From the NCBI GenBank assembly GCA_030068145.1, contig JAPJBO010000475.1, positions 62,001 to 126,000 of the forward strand: a stretch of DNA of 64,000 bases, given 5' to 3'. Source of the stretch: Diplonema papillatum (taxonomy: Eukaryota > Euglenozoa > Diplonemea > Diplonemida > Diplonemidae). Of the stretch, positions 32,772 to 44,800 are shown piece by piece. The notes beneath the pieces are model-generated. The model searched no databases. It was not told where the DNA came from and worked only from the letters and a program-made list of their open reading frames with translations. Position 1 is the stretch's first letter, and each line of letters begins with the position of its first letter. The translations under genes were made by a program, and so were the position numbers.

Positions 32772-35257
32772 CTACTCCGGGGAGCGCGCGGGGGTAGAAG
32801 TTGCGCGGGCGGGTGCGTTGGAAGGGAGCGGCTGGGGGGCGTGCGAGTGGGCGTGGTGGTTCTTGTGCCCCCTCTTCCCTTCGTGCGTGGCCCTTTGCCG
32901 GGAAGGCGGGACGTACACATTCTTCCCGGACGCCCCCGTCGCGAGGACAGCGGCCGCGTCCACGCTTGCCGCCTGGTGGCCGTGCGCGTGCTTGGGACCT
33001 CTGCCGTAAACATCAGCCCTCGGCCCGTTCGGGAAACCTGCTCCGAAAATGACGCCGCCTGGCAGGATCGGCTTTCCCGGCGGAGGCGGGGGCGGGAACT
33101 GGAAGGTAGACAGGTCGTTGAGCTGCACACCGCCGAAGAAGCCCATCAGCCCGTTGTTGAAGCAAAGGGGCGCCCCCACGGTCGACGGCCAACTCGTCGG
33201 CGGGAATCCGCGCAACGGGGCCGGCTGGTGGTGGGGAAGCGGGAGGGGCTGCGGAACAGGGAGCGGCGGCGCCCTCGCCCACGTCAGGGGATGGCCCCAG
33301 CTTGGGTCGAATTCGCGCGGGTCACAACCGAACACGGCCATCAACTGCGAGTGTGGGGTGCCGTTGTTAGTGCGAGTGTGGGGAGGGAACTTCTTAGTTT
33401 CGTGCTCAGGCGCTACTTGCCTCTCATGTGTCTGATGCTAGGCAGCAAGTCTTCTTCGCGGGAATGCAGAGGGGAGCGACTGAGAAACAAACAGAAGACA
33501 ACTTATCGGTGCGACGATCCGGCACGATGCAACAACATCATGTCAGGAAAGAGGTGGCACCTGAGCGAAACAGAGAGAGAGAGAGAGAGCAATCAAACAC
33601 ACCGGTGTTGCGGGAGGCGGTGCCATGCAGTACGTTTTGTTCGCTCGCTGGTGTTGCTCCCAGAGAGTCGTGCAGCCTTCGTACCACTTCAACACTTTGA
33701 GCGTCGTTGAGAAGAGCATACGGACGTCGGTGAACCGGAACGTACCCTTCGCCACGTCGTTCTCTGTGGTGGGGGTTTCAGTAAAATTCCGGCACAGTCG
33801 TGTTCATTATACTCGGGCCACGTTGCTCTCGATGAGGAAAAGGGTGAGAAGATAACCATCTGTGGTGTGGGCATACCGAAGCAGAGTGGATCTTCCAGGC
33901 AGAGCGACGACGTGCTGTGTGCTCCGCATGGGCTATCCTTCTTCGGAATGCATTTGCCCTGCGCGACGCTGACGGCGATTGTGTCGAAGTCAAGACCCGT
34001 GGCCTCAAGACCGTATGTTTCGAGGAAGCCAATCAGTGCCTGTCCGGCACCTTGGCAAAGATCACGTTCGTTTTCTACGCTGCTGACATTGCTACTGCCA
34101 GACGTACGACTCCTGGTACCCGTGAGTTCCGCCGAGGATGCCTCGCTACCTTCGCTGCCGCTCGTCTCTTCTTCATCTTCGGCGGTGCCCTCTGAGTTCT
34201 CATTGTCTTGCTCTTCCTCCTCTTCAGAAGGCTTGGCTTGGGCTGCTGCCATCTGCAAGTACGCAATGACCATCAAAGACAACGAGTAGCTGCTCAATCC
34301 GCCCTGTCGTATTTAATTTGCAATACTATGCGAACGACCACCACAAATTATAACACGCTACATACACACGCACCGTGCGATTCGCACACGAGTAAAGTGG
34401 GAAGGGACGAAAGTGCGCACCGTGTAGAGCTCGTTGATGTTGCCGAGTTTCAGAATCGACTTCAGTGTCATGATGAGCGGGCGAGCAACAGGGTACTTTC
34501 TGACCAAGCGCTTCATATTAGCCGCCGATGCCGCTGCTCGCGACATGTTGAACGAGATGTCAGCGTGGATGCCAGATGTCGGGTCAGTGATGCGAACGAG
34601 AGGCACTTTAGTCGCGGAGATCACCTGCGTTGTGAGCCCGTCGGACTGCATCGCGCGACTGAGCTTCTGAGCTTCACTGCTCTCAACTCCACTGAGGGTG
34701 AAGTCGATGTCGCTTGACGGCAGGCACAGGTTCGTTGCCCAGGAGCCGAAAACTTCAAGTGTGCTTTCGGGCCACAGTTTGCGAGTGACGGCTTCGACGC
34801 GTTCGGCGATGCCTCGCCGCACGGAGCGCTCATCTTCAGTCAGTTCCATGTGGTGCATGAAATCGTAAATTTCGGAATCGAGCACCCTCATCAACTGCGC
34901 TGAAACGGACGCCGGCTTGCCCAGCACAGGCATGCCATCCTCACCGATTGTCGTCACTTGCCGGTCAGTTTCTTCGGCAGCGCGCATATCAGCTGTAACG
35001 GCAGCCGCGTCTCTCCAACTCAAACTATACTTTCGACCCGTCCACTTGGGCAGAGGCTGAGCGATGGTCGGAGGGACCCACGGCACGGTGTCTCTCGCAA
35101 ACCTGCTGTGTCGACCACCCCTTCGCGAACTTTCGTTGTCGGCGAACTTCTTCATCGCGGGTGGCGCATCGGACATCTTAACCTTTCTGGTATTCAGAAG
35201 AGCAATGTACACCCGCCCCTCAGCTCCCCTGCAGAACTCGACCCCTAAGTTTGTCAT
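32772..35257 (-). CDS. TRF4/5-type non-canonical poly(A) polymerase, four exons
   Basis: Proposed exons are 35257-34421, 34303-33877, 33763-33603 and 33344-32772, with intron phases 0, 1 and 0 that all match, giving 665 residues. Exon 1 holds the nucleotidyltransferase core: VFGSWATNLCLPSSDID with GS at 171-172 and D183/D185, and the third Asp D233 in HADISFN. It ends at NINELYT. Exon 2 resumes with GGLSSYSL, exactly the conserved next block of the family, and exons 2-3 rebuild the PAP-associated block LCLEDPLCFENDVAKGTFRF. An acidic, low-complexity insertion of about 60 residues (KPSEEEEEQDNE...) splits the PAP-associated region. The C-terminal exon is Pro/His-rich. These enzymes add short A tails that mark nuclear RNAs for exosome decay (TRAMP complex in yeast). 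The start is uncertain: ATGs at 35257 and 35176 are both in frame. Confidence 0.85.
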
Positions 35258-35303
35258 GTGTACGCCATTGGCTCGAAGGACGTCAAGAAAATTACGCAAT
35301 TAA

Positions 35304-36055
35304 AGCCCCCCCCCTCGTACTATTAGGCAGTCGTACTATTTAGGTAAACAGTACGAGTTTTTTTTAAGTGGTGCCCCCAGCTGCAACGACTTTTAAGTTT
35401 TAATTATGGCTAAGAGCTCACGCTCGTCCCTTCTCCGTTTCTCTTTGATGCAGGTGAAGGACAGGTATCATGCAGGGTCAAAACCTTGTGTCTTTTTGGA
35501 AATGGCCAAAATTTTGTTTCCGGAAAAAAATTGGGTTTTTTGAATTTTAAAATTTTGGAACAAACTCTGCAGTAATTTTTGAGGAAGTCGAGCAATTTTT
35601 TTTTTTCCAAAACCTTTTTTTGGGGTCCATCGGCCCCGCGGGAGCATTTTAAAAAGACACAAGGTTTTTACCCTGCGTGGTATCAGCATGCAGATCCAGC
35701 ACAGAGAGCGCGTCCAGGTCCATCATCACTGATTCGTCAAGGTTCACCACCTCTAGTGCATCAGCAATGCGAGAGCTTCTGCGAGCAGTGTGTGTTTAGT
35801 CCTTTTGAGCCCAGTAGACAGTTGGGCATGTGTCACTTAGAGTGAGGCTCATGCACTTTCGTCCACTGTGACTGAAAAATGCGGTTTCAGTGTCACTTAG
35901 AGTGAGACCTCACTCTAAATGACGCCGAGCCCCGATTCTCTCGGTTCTAAATGGTGGTTAAATAGTGGGAGTCACTCTGAAACTTTGGGGGGTGTACTTT
36001 TAGCTTTTTCAGGAAGTATCTGATGATTTTCACCTAAATAGTACGAGGGGGGGCT
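35304..36055. mobile_element. TTAA-flanked piggyBac-like MITE (752 bp) carrying a nested MITE
   Basis: Both sides show TTAA (35300-35303 and 36056-36059). The ends are inverted: AGCCCCCCCCCTCGTACTATT on the left and AATAGTACGAGGGGGGGCT on the right, differing only in C-run length, with a further inverted AGGT/ACCT just inside. TTAA duplication is specific to piggyBac-type transposition. There is no transposase. The TA-flanked MITE at 35468-35680 is nested within. Near 35835-35925 the motif TGTCACTTAGAGTGAG is repeated and partly inverted. The element lies only about 45 bp upstream of the first possible ATG of the TRF4-type gene, so it may form part of that gene's promoter. Confidence 0.8.
35468..35680. 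mobile_element. TA-flanked MITE, copy B (213 bp), nested
   Basis: Close relative of 25949-26162, with the same ends (CATGCAGGGTC, AAAACCTTGTGTCTT) and the same A/T-rich core with TGGAACAAACTCTGCAG. TA dinucleotides flank it at 35466-35467 and 35681-35682. Because it interrupts the TTAA-flanked element at 35304-36055, it inserted later than that one. Confidence 0.8.
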
Positions 36056-36059
36056 TTAA

Positions 36060-37050
36060 GCAATGCGCCCAGAAGCGGCAGTTGCCAATGTTTAACACGC
36101 GAACAGCACTCTTCTAGTAGACCCCGTGCATCTACGGCAACTTTCAACTTGCTGCCTTACTGCCGCGCCTGGCAGGCCTGCTCATGCTGTGCGATGCGGT
36201 GTGCAAGAACGGTGAAAGGACGGGTCTGTCGGGGACAGGAGTTCGGGAGAGGGAAAGAGAGAGAGGGAAACAACGGAGAGAAAACAGTGCTTTGCAGTGC
36301 TGTGTTGATGAACGAGTTCCAGTGCAGCCCAATCCTTTCTGAGCTGGTGACACAGTGAGTCTACTGTCGACATCGCTGCAAGTCGTACGGTGCAACGCGA
36401 TGCTCGGTTTACGCAGTACAACTGGTGCGCTCTGCGATCAGCAGCTCAACACCAATCGACAAAGAAAGGCCTCACCCACACGAAGAACTAAGTGCAACAA
36501 TCAAGATACCGTCTTTTCAAGACGGCAAACGCTTTGTTATCGGTCGGACTCAAACAAAATCGGGAATTGGTTAAGCATGTCGAAGCAGTTTCCTTCTCGA
36601 CACGGAAAGTATGAGGGAGAGAGAGGGGAGTGTCTGTCCACAAAGTCATGGCTGCAGCAACTCAGTGCACGAGGTTCCACGGAAGTGGCCTCCGGTGCTC
36701 TCAGTTGGGGAAAGAACAGACTTATGGGATGGGAATGTTGGTGTTGCTGTGCGAGGCGCGACGAGAATCCCTCGTGTGCACAACCCCGGCCAACGGGGTT
36801 GTGCGTGTGCGTTGAACAGGGGCGCGCCACTCCCGCGGATGACGGAGACAATATCTTTGACGAGTACGACTTGGAGAGTGAGTTTAGTTGGTGCAATGGT
36901 GTGCTTTGTGCGCGCGCGTACAAGTAGTTTTGTGCCGACACGCTGCCTTTTGATCATGTGTGACTCGTGCGACTGAGTATGGCTAGGGCGAAGTTGTCAG
37001 CTTTGGCTTCTTCAAGACATGCGCAGCTGCGTTTTCTCGATTCACGGATT
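36060..37050. other. Intergenic, no gene recognised
   Basis: About 1 kb between the TTAA-flanked element and the CLK-like kinase stop. A plus-strand frame of 190 codons (36355-36927) is open, but its composition is irregular and it has no recognised motif. Confidence 0.4.
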
Positions 37051-38277
37051 TCAAGCCGAGACATGAACTATTCGGTGTCTATCTCCTGCACCGAACGTGT
37101 TGCTCCGGCAGAAGTGCCCCGCCAGAGGTTTGTGGGATACACGAGAGGCCGGTGGTGACGACCTTGAGGAGTGGCACCTGCTGCTGCGCAGCTCCTTGAA
37201 GGAGTCGGCGGTGAAGGGCCCAGTGAAGACCTTGGCAGGGAGCTCGCGCACCTTCAATCGAGCACATTTTGCGCTCGGGTCGACGTGCCGACTCACGGAA
37301 ACTTCTGACACAGAGCTTCGTGCGTGAGACACATGGTTCAGAACAAGTGTGGCCGACGACACCGGCAGTGGCGGCTGATCTGCCACAAAGCGGTGTTTGC
37401 ACATCTCCTTCCCCCGGAGGCGTTGGGCAGGGTTGTATGTCAACAGCCCTCGCATCAGATCCAGGAACTCCGGATCGTGCGGAAAGTGCTTCTCCAGGTA
37501 TCGGGTAGCCACAGGAGGGGCCGTCTGGTAGGAAAGACCAGGGATCGCTCCGAGTTTCGACGTCATCGCCGCGATGTGCGCGTCGTCGTTGTGGACAGAG
37601 AACAGGTGCTTGCCTGTGTAGACCTCGAACAGAACGCAGCCGAGGGACCACAGGTCTGTCGCGTGTCTCCACCCACGTTGAAGTACAACTTCCGGTGAGC
37701 GGTAGGGGCGTGTCGTTATGAGAGAAGTTCCGTTGCTCGCTCCCTGGAAAGCTGCGTTTCCGAAGTCTGCGAGAGAGAACCCGGGGCCCAACCCGGGCTT
37801 GGTGGGCAGCGCGTCCAGAAGAATGTTATCGGGCTTGATGTCGGTGTGGACGAGAGCGCACTTGCCGTGTATGAAAGTCAAAGCTTCTGCCATATTCCTT
37901 GCCAACAGAGCCACACCCTCACGCGACACGGCGCCGCTGGCCACGCCGAATGTCCTCGACGACAGAGCGGGGCCGAGCATTTCGAGGACCAAGCAGTACT
38001 TATCCCTCGCGATGAACGCGTCGAGAAGATGCACCACCTTCTTCTTGCGCTTCTTATCCGCCTCCTCAACCGTGCGCAGGATGATCTGCTCCATTCTGGC
38101 GTGCTCCGCGTATTCCCTCGAGAGAGTCTTGACGGCCACATGGCAGTTGGACAAATTGTCCCTTGCCTTGAACACAGTGGCGAAGTGGCCCTTCCCGGCA
38201 ACAGATAACAGCTGGTACCGACTGTCCAAAATGCCGCCTCCCGAAAAGCTCCCAGCGTAGCGCCTTTCGACCGGCAT
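37051..38277 (-). CDS. CLK/LAMMER-like dual-specificity protein kinase (CMGC group)
   Basis: 408 residues in one exon from the ATG at 38277. The open frame extends 16 codons further but without an ATG. The kinase domain spans about residues 21-335. It has a Gly-rich loop (AGKGHFATVFKA), catalytic Lys K50 in HVAVK, catalytic loop HTDIKPDN (D146), DFG at 171-173, and the activation segment TTRPYRSPEVVL typical of CMGC kinases that autophosphorylate on Tyr. The segment where CLKs carry EHLAMMERILG reads AHIAAMTSKLG, so the signature is present in place but degenerate. CLK kinases phosphorylate SR splicing factors in the nucleus, and a similar role here is an inference. The C-terminal 80 residues are Ser/Arg-rich and unstructured in appearance. 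DYRK or PRP4 relatives are the main alternatives. Confidence 0.82.
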   Translation of the reverse strand: MPVERRYAGSFSGGGILDSRYQLLSVAGKGHFATVFKARDNLSNCHVAVKTLSREYAEHARMEQIILRTVEEADKKRKKKVVHLLDAFIARDKYCLVLEMLGPALSSRTFGVASGAVSREGVALLARNMAEALTFIHGKCALVHTDIKPDNILLDALPTKPGLGPGFSLADFGNAAFQGASNGTSLITTRPYRSPEVVLQRGWRHATDLWSLGCVLFEVYTGKHLFSVHNDDAHIAAMTSKLGAIPGLSYQTAPPVATRYLEKHFPHDPEFLDLMRGLLTYNPAQRLRGKEMCKHRFVADQPPLPVSSATLVLNHVSHARSSVSEVSVSRHVDPSAKCARLKVRELPAKVFTGPFTADSFKELRSSRCHSSRSSPPASRVSHKPLAGHFCRSNTFGAGDRHRIVHVSA

Positions 38278-38889
38278 CTTCGGCGTCGAGTTGTTCCTGT
38301 CACCCCCGCCAACTCCCTTCCACACTCTTGACTACCGGATATTCCTGGGTGTATTCTAACGTGAAAACTGTGGGCAGTTGGGTCAATTGTCGGGGCGGGA
38401 ACAGTCGCCAGGTTTCGATGCCAGACCCGCGTGGGAATCGACGTTTGTTGTGTGGCACATTGACGTTCGACACGGTCCGCACCTGTTGACTTCTTTTCCG
38501 CGAAGAGAGGTTGCTCAAACACTGCATCTAGAATTCACAGCCAAAAAAAAAACGCGGGAGACAAAAGGAGGAGCCGGGCTTCCTCAAATGGTAGTCAATA
38601 CTGAACAAGCTCAAGCTTGTGTGAGGGGCGAGTGTAAATGGAAACAGCTAGCGTAGAGGACGATGGCTGCGTTTAATCGGCGACCGTGAAGTCGATGACG
38701 ATGGCTGCGACCCGCGTAGCCGGATCCCTGCGAGTTGGGTTGTTTGGGTTGCGCAAAACTAAACAAGATTTAGGGGCAGCAGCCGAAAGAGGGCGGTATC
38801 CAACCTGATGTGTGCTCGCATGTGCGAAAAGGCGAGTCGCAGTGTGCTGAATTTCGCGTTCGAATCCGCCTCCTGAAGTAGCGAATGCT
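38278..38889. other. Intergenic between the kelch-giant stop and the CLK-like kinase start
   Basis: About 600 bp, no ORF of note. The sequence GTTCGAATCC at 38853-38862 resembles a tRNA B box, but no arms fold around it. Confidence 0.5.
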
Positions 38890-41800
38890 TTAGACACACC
38901 TGATTGTTAGGATCAGCTGAGGGCCGGTCAGCATCGTGGATTCGTCGGCGATCGTTGTTGTCTCCAAAGAAACATTTTCGAAGACCGAGCTGGCACCCTC
39001 CAGTGTACACTTAGCGGAAAAGACGAAAGAGACAAAGGTGGGCTCCTCGTCTAAAATTGTCAAATCATCACTTGGCACGTCATCAGCCAGTCGAAGTGTG
39101 AGGCTGTTGCTTCCGTAGCATCGAAGCCGCAACGAGACCTCGCAGTTTGCAAGTGGAGCTGCCAGTTTCAGGCCTTTGAATGGCGCGCCGGTTGGCACCC
39201 GCGGCTTCCCAGCGGGATCGACCAAAGCACGGAAGTCCAGCACTGGTGGTCGGAGCTCAATCACGACGGACGCCCTGACGCTCGTATTGCCTTGACGGAG
39301 AGCCACTTGGATCGTGCGCTTCTTCATGCGATCTTTGGAGTTGTTGCTCCGGAAGTAAATAGCGCGCACAATGCACTGCAACTCTGCAAGTGTGCAGTTC
39401 AAGACGAGCTTGAGGACATCGGCTTGGCCTTTGCCGGCTTTGTAGCACTCGGCCGTCGTGCGGTTGCCAATCTTCAAATTGCCCAATCGACGGTAACCGA
39501 CAAGGCTCTCGGCGGTGCTCCGAACGGCGACAATGCGAGTACCCGGGGTGCTTGCTTTGGCGTGCTCTGGATTATCTGGACGAGGACTGACAGCTTCCAC
39601 CACGTTCTCGCAGTCACTGGCAGCATCTGCTTCGTCCGGACACACGTCTTCCTCTTCATCCAACACCTGAACCCCTTTGTCTACATCCCTGATCCCCACC
39701 TCATCTGCGTCGCTGAAGTCTCCCAAAAACCCGATGACTAACGTCGTGGGGGGCTTAAAATAGTCGGTGTCGTCATCGACGATAACGGCGTTTGAACACG
39801 GGTGGCATCGACCAGAGTGATGGTGGTACGGAACGCATGCATGCTGGACCGTTTTACTTTCTGCGATTCCGTGCAAATGAAATTCTGTTTCCTGTCCTGT
39901 CGGGGGAGCGACAGCGATGGTTGTACAGACGGACGAACCACCTTCGTAGAACGACGGTGTTAGATGCATCGTCGCAATGCGTGGCGGAAGAGGGCACTTG
40001 CATGTCGAAGAGAACGATGCGCACTTCAGCAAAGTTGTCATCGATGTATTGCTCACCTTCGACGCCCAGTTGAAGGAGACCACAGAACAATGTTTCGACT
40101 CCTCACGCAACTCGCCGAAGTATTCACCGCCGTAGAACAGGTCGGAAGTCTTCGACTTGATTTTAAACGATGTCCCAGCGAACTGGAAAAAAACTTTGTC
40201 ATTGCCGTTGCCGCCGGAGGTGAGAGCGATCGACAGACACCCGTCGGTAAGCGGCATGCCAGAGACTAGTTGAGAAACAGCTTTGGAATTGATCGGGATG
40301 GTAGGACCTCCCGAGAGGCACTTGGTCTGCATGGAGAAGTCTGGAGCCGAAAGCAGAGGCCCGCGAACGTCAACCGGTATCTTCAGCTTTCCGTCAGCGG
40401 CCCTGTCGTTGGCGTTCACTTTCACGAGGAAGGTCGTAATTGTAGGGCGGATTTTCTTGGCTTTGCAGCTGTACGAGATGGCCTGCAGGACAGCCTCTAC
40501 CATCTCGATCGTCACTGCGTCGCTCGTTTGTTCCACTGCCGCTGCACTCTCAGGCTTCACGACACCCGGAGGCAGCGACTTGAAGTGCAATTCGAATGTT
40601 GGTCCACCGGATTTCTCTAGCTTGCCAACCAGGAAGGAACGCTTCTTTAGTTTCCGAGAAGTAATATACACGCAGTTGTCGCCGTCAACTTCGATGATTG
40701 CTCGGCGATCTGGATGGAGGACTTCGTCCAGGCGGTTAGTCTCCCGCAGTCGCAATGTCTGCCGAAGCTCCTGCACTCTCGCGCCGTTTTTCTGCTTTCC
40801 GGTAGTCATGACCATGTGCAGTTCGGCTTCCTTCTCCAAAAGCTGCCGGGTGCGCTCGTAGTTTTTCCACTGGGCGTCTGCTGATACGAGGCTCAAGCAA
40901 TCCTTTTTGCCGAATCCACCAGCGATGACAGCGACCGAGAGGAATCCGCCGTTAAAGCAAAACGTGTCAGGGTCAGATAGAGAGCAATCATCACAGAGGA
41001 GGAAGCCTATAGTATCCGCATCGGAGCTCTGCCGGTACAGCCGCATCTCATTGTCACCACGGCGTATCTCGGTCACATTCTCGACAGGCTGAATGTTGAT
41101 TTCAGAAATAGCTTGCGACGAAACTCCGTTCGCATCAACAGCCGAAATTCGAATGACTTTCCGGAGCACGTTCGGACAATCCGACGCATTGCAGTACGTG
41201 AGCCCGCGCAGCACTGTCAAAACATCCTTTGCCCTCACCGGCCACTTCTTCGCCGACTTGAACCGTATCACCAAAGCTCCGTCGCGGAGCCTCGACATGA
41301 CCGCCACTTTGGCTCCATTTATCAACACGTCTCTGGCTGCATTCTTCTCCCGGCCAGCGTTCTTGCTCTCCAGCAGCTGCGCCCGGACGGTTTGCTTCAG
41401 GCCGGCCATCATCATTTTCCTCTGCGCCAGAATGTCGCGGACGGTATCCTGGACTTTCGCGCGGATTAGCGCCCTGACTTCTGGGGCGCTCCGGAAGGTC
41501 TGCCCGGCGGTATCGGCAGGAACTGAACTGATGCCCTCACCGCCATCCTCTCCTTGGTTTTCCGGCGGCGTGCACTGAAGATCGAGAGCGTTGTGGCCCG
41601 ACGCCCGTTGACGGAAGGAGCGGTGAAGGTAGCTGGGCAGAAGCGCGGGTGTCATTGGCATGTTGGTGAAGAAATCACTCTCGTTGTTGCCGGCTTCACT
41701 GTCGGTCGAGACGAGGTCGTCGTCGTCGTCGCTTTCGTCGCTGTCCGACTCCAACAGCGACACTTCTTCTTTTCCGTCCGCCTGCAGCAGCAGCGATCGC

Positions 41801-44800
41801 TGCGGCGGTGTTTCCACCGGCGCTGCGGGTCCCTTGTCGCTGGGCACTTTACTCTTTCTTCTCTTCCGCACGGGACCCAGCGACAGATCGCCTCGCTCTT
41901 GCAGGCCGAGCACGTCGGACTCGGTGTTGCCTTCGATCAACTCGACGCGGAGGACGACCCGATCCCAGGCGTCGTCGTCGTCCAACAAATCGAACCCGGC
42001 GATCCGCACAGGACCCGCGTCCTCACGCACGACGCTGCACGCCACCGACGGCGGAAGCGTGAACAGCGGCGAAGACACCGTGATGGTGGTCACCGCCCGC
42101 ACCGGGATGCCCGAGATGACGAAATCGGCTTGGATAGTGACCCGCCGCAGGGTCCCCTTCGGCAGGCGGTGCGCCTCGGTGTTCTGGTACGCGACCGACC
42201 GGAACAGATCGTGCGCTTTTTCGATGGTCGCGGTCCCATCATCCACGAACTCGACGCGCACGCCCCCGTCACCCACCGGCACCAAAGTCCCCAAGGGAGT
42301 GTCACCATGCAGGATGGTGTTCTCGTTTACGGATATCGGGGGGGCCGATTCAAAGTACATGGAGTCGCCCTTGAGCTGGTTCGTAACGAAGGCGAACTGC
42401 AGGTGTCCCCCGGTGAACGTCGTCGTGTCGACGTCGCTGATCGAGCCGAAGCGCGCGAACTGGAGCGCGGGCTGCGGAGGGAGCCGGCTCTGCAGGTGTG
42501 GCGGCGCGTCGCCGGCGATCTTTCGCCAGCAAAGCATCGGCGACGCGCCGAACGTCATTTCCGACGGGTCGTCCTCAGGAATGACCTGCAGACGCGCAGT
42601 GCCCAGCGGCGTGAAGCCGGCCACGTCGCGCGGCGTTTGGATCCCGAACGTGAACATCCGCAGGTCGTTCTCGGGGTTGCTGCTCTCGTTCACAAACGAC
42701 AACCCGCGCAGCAACGTGCGAAGCTGCGCCGCCGTCTCCGCGACGACGACCGTGAAATCGGAAGTGTCGCCTTCTTCAGTTGGTTTGCGCGCAAGCACCT
42801 TACGCTGAGGGTGCCCGTTGGTCTCTTTCTTCGCTGCGTTGTCGGTGTCATCCTTGAGAAACACGACGTCTTCAGCACCGATGCCCCCGAAGAACATGCC
42901 GAGCTTGCACGGGTAGATAAGCGTGTCATACTCCGAGACAGCGCTTCCATCTCCTGCCTGCGAGTCGTGTTCCGACTGCGCCTCACTGCCTAACGAGGTC
43001 TTCGCAGCCGATAGGTGACGAGACGCCGACAAAGGACGGGATGCGGATAAGGGGGGAGAACCTGATCGTGGACGAGAAGCGGACAAGGGGCGGGACGCAG
43101 ACAACGGACGAGAGGCGGACAATGGACGTGACGCCGTGCGAGATACGAAACTGGCATCCGTCGGGCCTCGGTCACACACGCCGACGACGCCAACATCCGG
43201 GAGAAGAGGCACAACGCCGCGGCCTTCTTGGTAGTTGACGTAGCAGTTTTGGGAGAAGACCAACGGACTTTTCCTCGCCCACATGAACAGTTCGCGGGAG
43301 CTCGCCACGGCGTGGTCCATGCCCTTAAATATGACACGTGTCTCAATGTGAACAGGCACATCGCCCAGTGACGTCAATCCAGCATAGCCACTCGGCACAG
43401 ACACCACTACCAGCCGCAGCATGTCACAGACATCCTCGACTGTCACGCCTTCACGGAGGTCGAACGCTGCGCCGTGGACCTTTCCCTTCTCGATTTGATC
43501 GCTGGTCTCTGCAGAGGCTTCGTCTTCCACACCTCCTCCGGCTCCTTCTTGTCGCGATGCGTCGACGTCGACCTCAACTATTCTGCACGAAGCGACCACG
43601 GCACCATTTGACACCCGCTTCACGATTCGACTTTCGTCCTGCGCGGGTGCTGCAGCAGCGACCCGCAGCGAGCAAGGCGAAAAGCTCGGCGGCAATGGGT
43701 TTTCGATGCTCAAAAGGGATTGTCCGCACTCGGTGAGAGGCCCGGACAAGTGGACAACGACCGTGCCGCTTTGAATCACGCCGCGTCTAGTACGCAGCTC
43801 GTCGTAGGTCTCCGTGTTGTGATCGAACATTTTCGCCCCAAGACGCAGGTGTTCAGGAGCGGGGACGTTCGTGGAGCCGACAAGATTGGACAGGGGCCGG
43901 TTGGGGATGGACGTGCCCGTGTATGCGACGAGAAGCAGCGGTGGTTGCATCGTGAAGGAGAGCGTTGGGGCACGCGCTTCGCAGCGGCGCAGGTCGCGGA
44001 GGGCTTCGCCGCACTCTTCTTTGAGGAGCGAAGTCTGCATCTCTTCTTGCCACACGCGCCCGGTGATGCCGATACGGTCGCTGCGCTCGTCGTCTTTGAC
44101 AGCCTCGCGCGCCCGCTTCTCGCTCGCCTGCATCTCCTGGTTCTCGGCGCGCGACGCTTTCTCGCGGGCCGCGAGCTCGCTCTTCCGCTTGGACTCCTCT
44201 TCCTTCGCCTTCCGAACCGCTTCGGCTTCTCGCCGCAGCGCCTCTTCCTCGAGCTTGCGGTGCTGCCGCTTTTCTTCACGAATCGCGGCGTACCAGCTCA
44301 AGATCCCTTCGCGGATCTCGTTCACCTCCACCTCGTACGGTTCTTTGATTTTCGCGCGCGCTTCCTTCTCGCCGTACACGACGGCATCGCGCTCGACTTT
44401 GTGCAGCCTCATCCGCTCCGAGAAAGCGTCTTCGATGTGCCGCTTTCTCGTGCAGAACGCGTGCACGACACTGACCCAAGTGTCGTCTTCAGAGAGCACA
44501 AGTTCCGAGCGCGAGGCGAGTTCCAACAAAGCGAGCTCCTCTCTTTGCTCGTGTTTGCGCAGCTCAACAGCTAAAATGGAAGCCACGGTGCGCAAGCCGC
44601 GGGCTGCCTGCGCCTGCATGAGCCGCCAGTCTAACTCGTCGTAGCGTTCAATAAACGCCCTCGCCTCCGTCTGCTGCAACTGTACGGCGCCAAGCTTGTA
44701 GTCTATCTCGCAGAGCAGCCGGCCCCGGACGCCGGTCCAGTGCTCGGCTCTGCGCACCTTGGCGACTTCTAACGCCTTTTGATCCATCTTTCTCTGTCGG

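Noticed and set aside
34240..34273. Apparent secreted acidic protein with a signal peptide starting at 34273
   Set aside because: The hydrophobic stretch is the conserved GGLSSYSL...MVIAYLQ helix of TRF4-type poly(A) polymerases, and the segment joins in phase to the exon ending NINELYT. It is an internal exon, not a start.
38850..38870. tRNA gene, from a GTTCGAATCC B-box-like sequence
   Set aside because: The bases on either side do not form a T arm, and no anticodon or acceptor arms fold around it.
41554..44644. Long plus-strand ORFs (up to 479 codons) opposite the kelch giant
   Set aside because: Shadows caused by the GC-rich codon use of the minus-strand exon; Arg/Ser-rich and without domains.
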